Source: Pogostemon cablin
Taxonomy: Eukaryota; Streptophyta; Magnoliopsida; Lamiales; Lamiaceae
Direction: 5' to 3'
DNA length: 64,000 bases
Assembly: GCA_023678885.1 (NCBI GenBank)
Contig: CM042965.1
Location: forward strand, 25,897,777 to 25,961,776
The notes beneath the pieces were generated by a model. The model saw nothing but the letters and a program-made list of their open reading frames with translations. It ran no database searches and was not told the origin of the DNA. Positions 60,059 to 64,000 of this stretch are shown here, piece by piece. Position numbers and translations under genes: made by a program. Position 1 is the stretch's first letter, and each line of letters opens with the position of its first letter.

Positions 60059-61117
60059 GGTGAACAACCGATCAAGAACACACAACAACCAAAAATTGCG
60101 ATTTCAGCCCTAACTCGCGACGAAACCCGCCCAAATCCGCGACCGGATCGAAAATTCAAGGTGTAGTGTTGTGTAATCGATGTGAAATCAAGTGTAATTG
60201 AAGAATTTGTGCAAGGGTGTAGAGGTTCGAAGAGGGCTCGAGGTTTGGTGTTTCGAAAAAGTGATCGAACCCCTCTGAAAAATCGAACTTAAATCACGTA
60301 CATGGCTTGGTTCGACCTCAGGTTCGACCTCCTGAACAGGTCGAACCATGGATGACGAGGTCGAACCTCTCTTCTAGACAAATGATCTTCTCGGTTCAAC
60401 CTGGGTTCGACTTGCTGATCAGGTCGAACCATCCTTGAATTGGTCGAACCCCTCTTCTGGAAAACAGAGTGCTTTGAACTGACTGGTTCGACCTTAGGTT
60501 CGACCTTCTGAACAGGTCGAACAACTATGGCTTAGGTCGAACCACCTCACAGGACAACTTTTGACGCCGGTTCGACCTCCTCTGCTTTTGTTCGACCTCT
60601 GGCACTGGTCGAACCACTCCTAGTATTGGTCGAACCATCCTCCTGATTTTCAAAACTGAGTGTTCTTCATTCACTCCACACTTCAAGCTTAACACAACTC
60701 CATTAGGTACAATCTAGAGCACAACTTCAAAAATTGTTCCACAAAACATCATTCATGAGTAACTCCGTAAAAGAAAACACAACCAAAAACCACTGAACAT
60801 TAGGCAAGTTGTAAAAAATCGTCACATCAAAATCGATTAAAATTTCAATATGGCCGCAAAAACCAACTCCCCTAACAAACAATACAAAGAAAAGATTATA
60901 CTCTTAATGCTTCAATGAGGTAATAACATCACACCCCCCCAAACTTAGTAAAAACGTAAGTCGAAACTAAGTTTGAAAAGAGATGTAATTGGCGATTAGT
61001 AAGCATCTTAAATATAAAAATTTCTTACTCACACAAAAGAAATAAAGCAATAAAACGGAAGAGTAAGCTCTCAACAAGCGCTCATGTTTAACGTCGGAGA
61101 GTCACAACGGTACCAAA
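60059..61117 (-). other. Spacer between Athila pol and second ORF, with inverted-site array
   Basis: Holds the array at 60309-60637 and, next to the pol stop, GACGTTAAACATGAGCGC. Near 60935 there is CACCCCCCCAAACTTAG, whose complement is a second polypurine-like tract. The same segment is kept at 52790-53481. Confidence 0.7.
60309..60637. repeat. Internal inverted-site array GGTTCGACC / GGTCGAACC
   Basis: Example hairpin: GGTTCGACCT (60321-60330) and AGGTCGAACC (60338-60347) with a 7-nt loop. The pattern is two forward sites then two reverse sites, repeated about every 60-70 bp. It lies 250 bp upstream of the spliced ORF's ATG, as LTR arrays lie upstream of the LTR TATA box. Confidence 0.9.
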
Positions 61118-64000
61118 TCAGATCAAAGTATCATCAAAAATGACACACGCATCATCCGGCGACCTATAATGCTTCAACCGAAGCCCATTCGCCGCGATAA
61201 CGTCTCCATCTTTGTCAATAAGCTCAAAACTCCCCCCTCTTAAGGCTCGATGAATCATGAACGGTCCCGTCCACTTAGACTTCAACTTGCCTGCAAAAAG
61301 CTTCAAACGAGAGTTAAAAAGTAGTACCTCATCTCCTTGCTTGAACTCCTTGTATGAGATCTTAGAATCATGCCACCTCTTCATTCTTTGATTATAAATC
61401 TCTGAATTCTTGTAAGCACGACTCCTAAACTCATCCAATTGATTCATGTGAGTTATCCTCAACTCCTTCACATTCTTAAGGGTCAAGTTCAAGCGTCGCA
61501 AAGCCCAAAACGCTTTGTGTTGAATCTCTACAGGTAAGTGGCACGGCTTCCCATAGACAATTTGATACGGTGACATATCTAACACCGTCTTGTAAGCGGT
61601 CCGGAATCCCCATAACACATCATCAAGCTTCATAGCCCAATCCTTTCTATTAGTTCCTACCACTTTCTCCAGAATCTGTTTGACTTGACGGTTGGAGACC
61701 TCTGCTTGCCCATTCGCTTGCGGATGATAGGGTATAGTAACCCTATGCTTAACACCATAATCCTTAAGCACCTTCTCAAGAAATTTATTGACAAAGTGGG
61801 AACCTCCATCAATAACTAGTGCTCTAGGAACTCCATAACGGGCAAAAATATGCTTCTTCAAGAAAGATAAAATAATTTTTGAGTCATTAACACGAGTAGG
61901 AATCGCTTCCACCCACTTTGAAACATAATCCACCGCAAGAAGAATGTAGAGAAACCCATTCGACGGGGGAAAAAGCCCCATAAAATCGATCCCCCATACA
62001 TCAAATATCTCCACAACTATGCTAGGCTGCATTGGCATCTCATCTCTCCTACCTATATTTCCCATGCGCTGACATCTATCGCAAGACGCCACATAGCTCT
62101 CACTATCTCTAAATAATATAGGCCAATAAAGAGCGGATTGAAGTACCTTAGCTGCAGTCTTTTGCGCTCCGAAATGCCCCCCATTTGGTTGTGCATGGCA
62201 GAACTCAAGCACACTCTCCATTTCCATCTCGGGTACACATCTTCGGACAATAGAATCTGTACAAATCTTATAAACAAACGGATCATACCATATAAATGTC
62301 TCAACTTCCCTCCGAAATTTCGCAAGTTGATATCGGTTGAGATCCCTTGGAATTTCTCCAATGACAATGTAATTAACATAATCCGCATACCATGGATCCA
62401 TACCTTGCGCTGCGACCACACACGCTCGCTCAGTTCCTTCAACAGCCACAGCCATGATCTTCTCATCAGGGAACATTTCTTCAATATACTCAAAAGAATT
62501 ATCACAATGCTCTCTAGTCTCCAACCTTGACAAGTGATCTGCCAACACATTTTCTGTTCCTTTCTTATCCCAAATCTCCATGTCAAACTCCTGAAGTAGT
62601 AGAATCCACCTTATAATCCTAGGCTTCGTCTCCTTCTTCTCCATCAAATACCGAATCGCTGAATGATCCGTATACACAATCGTCTTCATGCCAACCAAAT
62701 ACTGACGAAACTTATCGAATGCATACACCACAGCCAAAAACTCCTTTTCAGTCACCGTGTAATTCTTCTGTGCCGCATCGAAAGTCTTACTCGCGTAGTA
62801 AATGGCGCAGAACTTCTTCTCCCTTAGCTGCCCGAGCACCACACCTAGTGCTACATCACTTGCATCACACATAAGTACAAACGGTTGAGTCCAGTCCGGT
62901 GTGATCAAGATAGGGGCAGTAATAAGCGCCTCCTTCAAAACTTGAAAAGCTGTTAGACACTCATCATTAAACACAAAAGGAATATCCTTTTCAAGTAAAT
63001 GAGATAAGGGCTTAGAGTATTTTGAGAAGTCTTTTATGGATCTCCTGTAAAAACCGGCGTGTCCAAGGAAGGACCGCACTCCTCTTTCATTTGTCGGTGG
63101 TGGAAGCTTCTCAATTGCCACCACTTTAGCACGATCTACTTGTAAACCCTTGGCGGAAACATGATGCCCAAGAACAATCCCATCCTTCACCATGAAGTGG
63201 CACTTCTCCCAATTCAAGACAAGATTAGTTTCTTGACACCTCTTCAAAACAATAGCAAGGTTAGACAAACAAATATCAAAAGAAGAACCAAAAACTGAAA
63301 AATCGTCCATGAATACTTCCATGATCTTCTCTATCAAACCATCAAAAATCGCCATCATGCATCTCTGAAAAGTAGCAGGCGCATTACACAATCCAAACGG
63401 CATCTTCCTAAAAGCAAAGGTCCCGTAGGGGCAAGTAAAAGTGGTATTTTCTTGATCCTCGGGAGCAATCATGATTTGATTGTACCCCGAGTATCCATCT
63501 AAGAAACAATAAAACTCATACCCTGCAAGACGATCCAACATTTGATCCAAAAAAGTAAGAGGAAAATGGTCCTTACACGTGTTCTCATTTAATTTCCTGT
63601 AATCCACACATGTACGCCATCCCGTAGGAATCCTCGTGGCTATAGCTTCTCCATCCTCAGCTTTAACTACAGTCATGCCCCCCTTTTTAGCAACTACATG
63701 CAATGGACTCACATGGGGACTATCACTAATAGGATATATAATTCCAGCATCCAACCACGTAAGGATTTACTTCCTTATTACCTCTTGAATTGCGGGATTC
63801 ACCCTACGCTGATTTTGAACACTCGCCTTGGCTTCATCCAACAACCTAATCCGATGCATACAATACGAAGGACTAATACATTTCAAATCATCAAGTGACC
63901 ACCCTATTGCAGACTTGTACTTCCTTAAGACATCTAATAACTCCTCAAGTTGATCCTCATTAAGGGAAGAAGATACAATTATCGGATATTGTGCATTATC
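61118..64000 (-). CDS. pol: Athila-type Ty3/gypsy pol (RT-RNaseH-integrase), partial, one in-frame stop
   Basis: The frame enters from beyond the window (DNAQYPIIVSSSLNE..., AIGWSLDDLKCISPS, RRVNPAIQEVIRK) and has a single TAA at 63769-63767 just before ILTWLDAGIIYPISD. It is then open for 879 codons to TGA at 61118. Domains in order: RT with GWRTCVDYRKLN and catalytic EVFMDDFSVFG (about 63320-63290); RNase H (CDASDVALGVVLGQ, YTVTEKEFLAVVYAF, YTDHSAIRYL); integrase zinc finger (CHAQPNGGHFG, C..C in SCDRCQRMG) and core (WGIDFMGLFPPSNG, VIDGGSHF, HPQANGQAEVSNRQ); C-terminal KWTGPFMIHRALRGG. The nearby open frames on both strands are shadows. One nonsense codon makes this a near-intact copy. Lineage call rests on MDAGIIYPISDS-like and KPCHLPVE-like motifs. 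Confidence 0.93.

Noticed and set aside
63740..63754. Pol start at 63754
   Set aside because: The codon there is TTG inside a longer frame. Homologous text continues upstream past the TAA at 63769-63767, so this is not a true start.

Overview
This 64-kb window is transposon-filled plant DNA, probably from a eudicot and probably heterochromatic. The evidence is Stowaway-type MITEs with CTCCCTCC ends, a CACTA-type end, one Copia element with an initiator-Met-tRNA primer site, several Athila-like Ty3/gypsy elements, and a chromodomain-bearing Ty3/gypsy pol. I found no intact host gene, no rRNA, no tRNA gene and no CRISPR array. I could not identify the species.

Layout. 1-11.2 kb is AT-rich. It holds broken coding pieces of a gene I do not recognise (minus strand, 0.4-2.6 kb), three clear Stowaway MITEs and a decayed fourth, a long (TA)n run, a decayed transposon ORF (9.0-9.6 kb), and a minisatellite leading into a CACTA right end at 11245. 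11.2-18.2 kb has a short tandem repeat cut by an Athila-like 3' LTR (11618-13169) with its internal region, and a second Athila-like LTR (15404-17358) with a downstream ORF. 18.3-34.9 kb is a 16.6-kb array of a 21-bp monomer. Inside it are six nearly identical 2357-bp higher-order units. The array ends a few bases from the stop codon of a broken chromovirus pol (34909-37353).

37.4-46.1 kb is a split LTR with a young 8070-bp Copia element inside it. The Copia is flanked by a perfect CCTAT duplication, and its two 1203-bp LTRs differ at two sites. 46.1-55.0 kb is a patchwork: a plus-strand Athila 3' end, a pol-less Athila-like element with 5' LTR and tRNA primer site, a minus-strand Athila copy that lost its second ORF, and another plus-strand LTR. 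55.0-64.0 kb is the best-preserved Athila copy (minus strand): 3' LTR, polypurine tract, 3' UTR, a spliced second ORF with two in-frame stops, and a pol with one in-frame stop that runs off the window.

Two themes stand out. First, LTRs of different families carry dense arrays of short inverted sites just upstream of their TATA box. In the Athila copies a second such array lies between pol and the spliced ORF. The two arms of the hairpins change together between families. Second, the huge satellite starts directly at a retrotransposon pol stop codon, as expected if it grew out of an element's 3' UTR.
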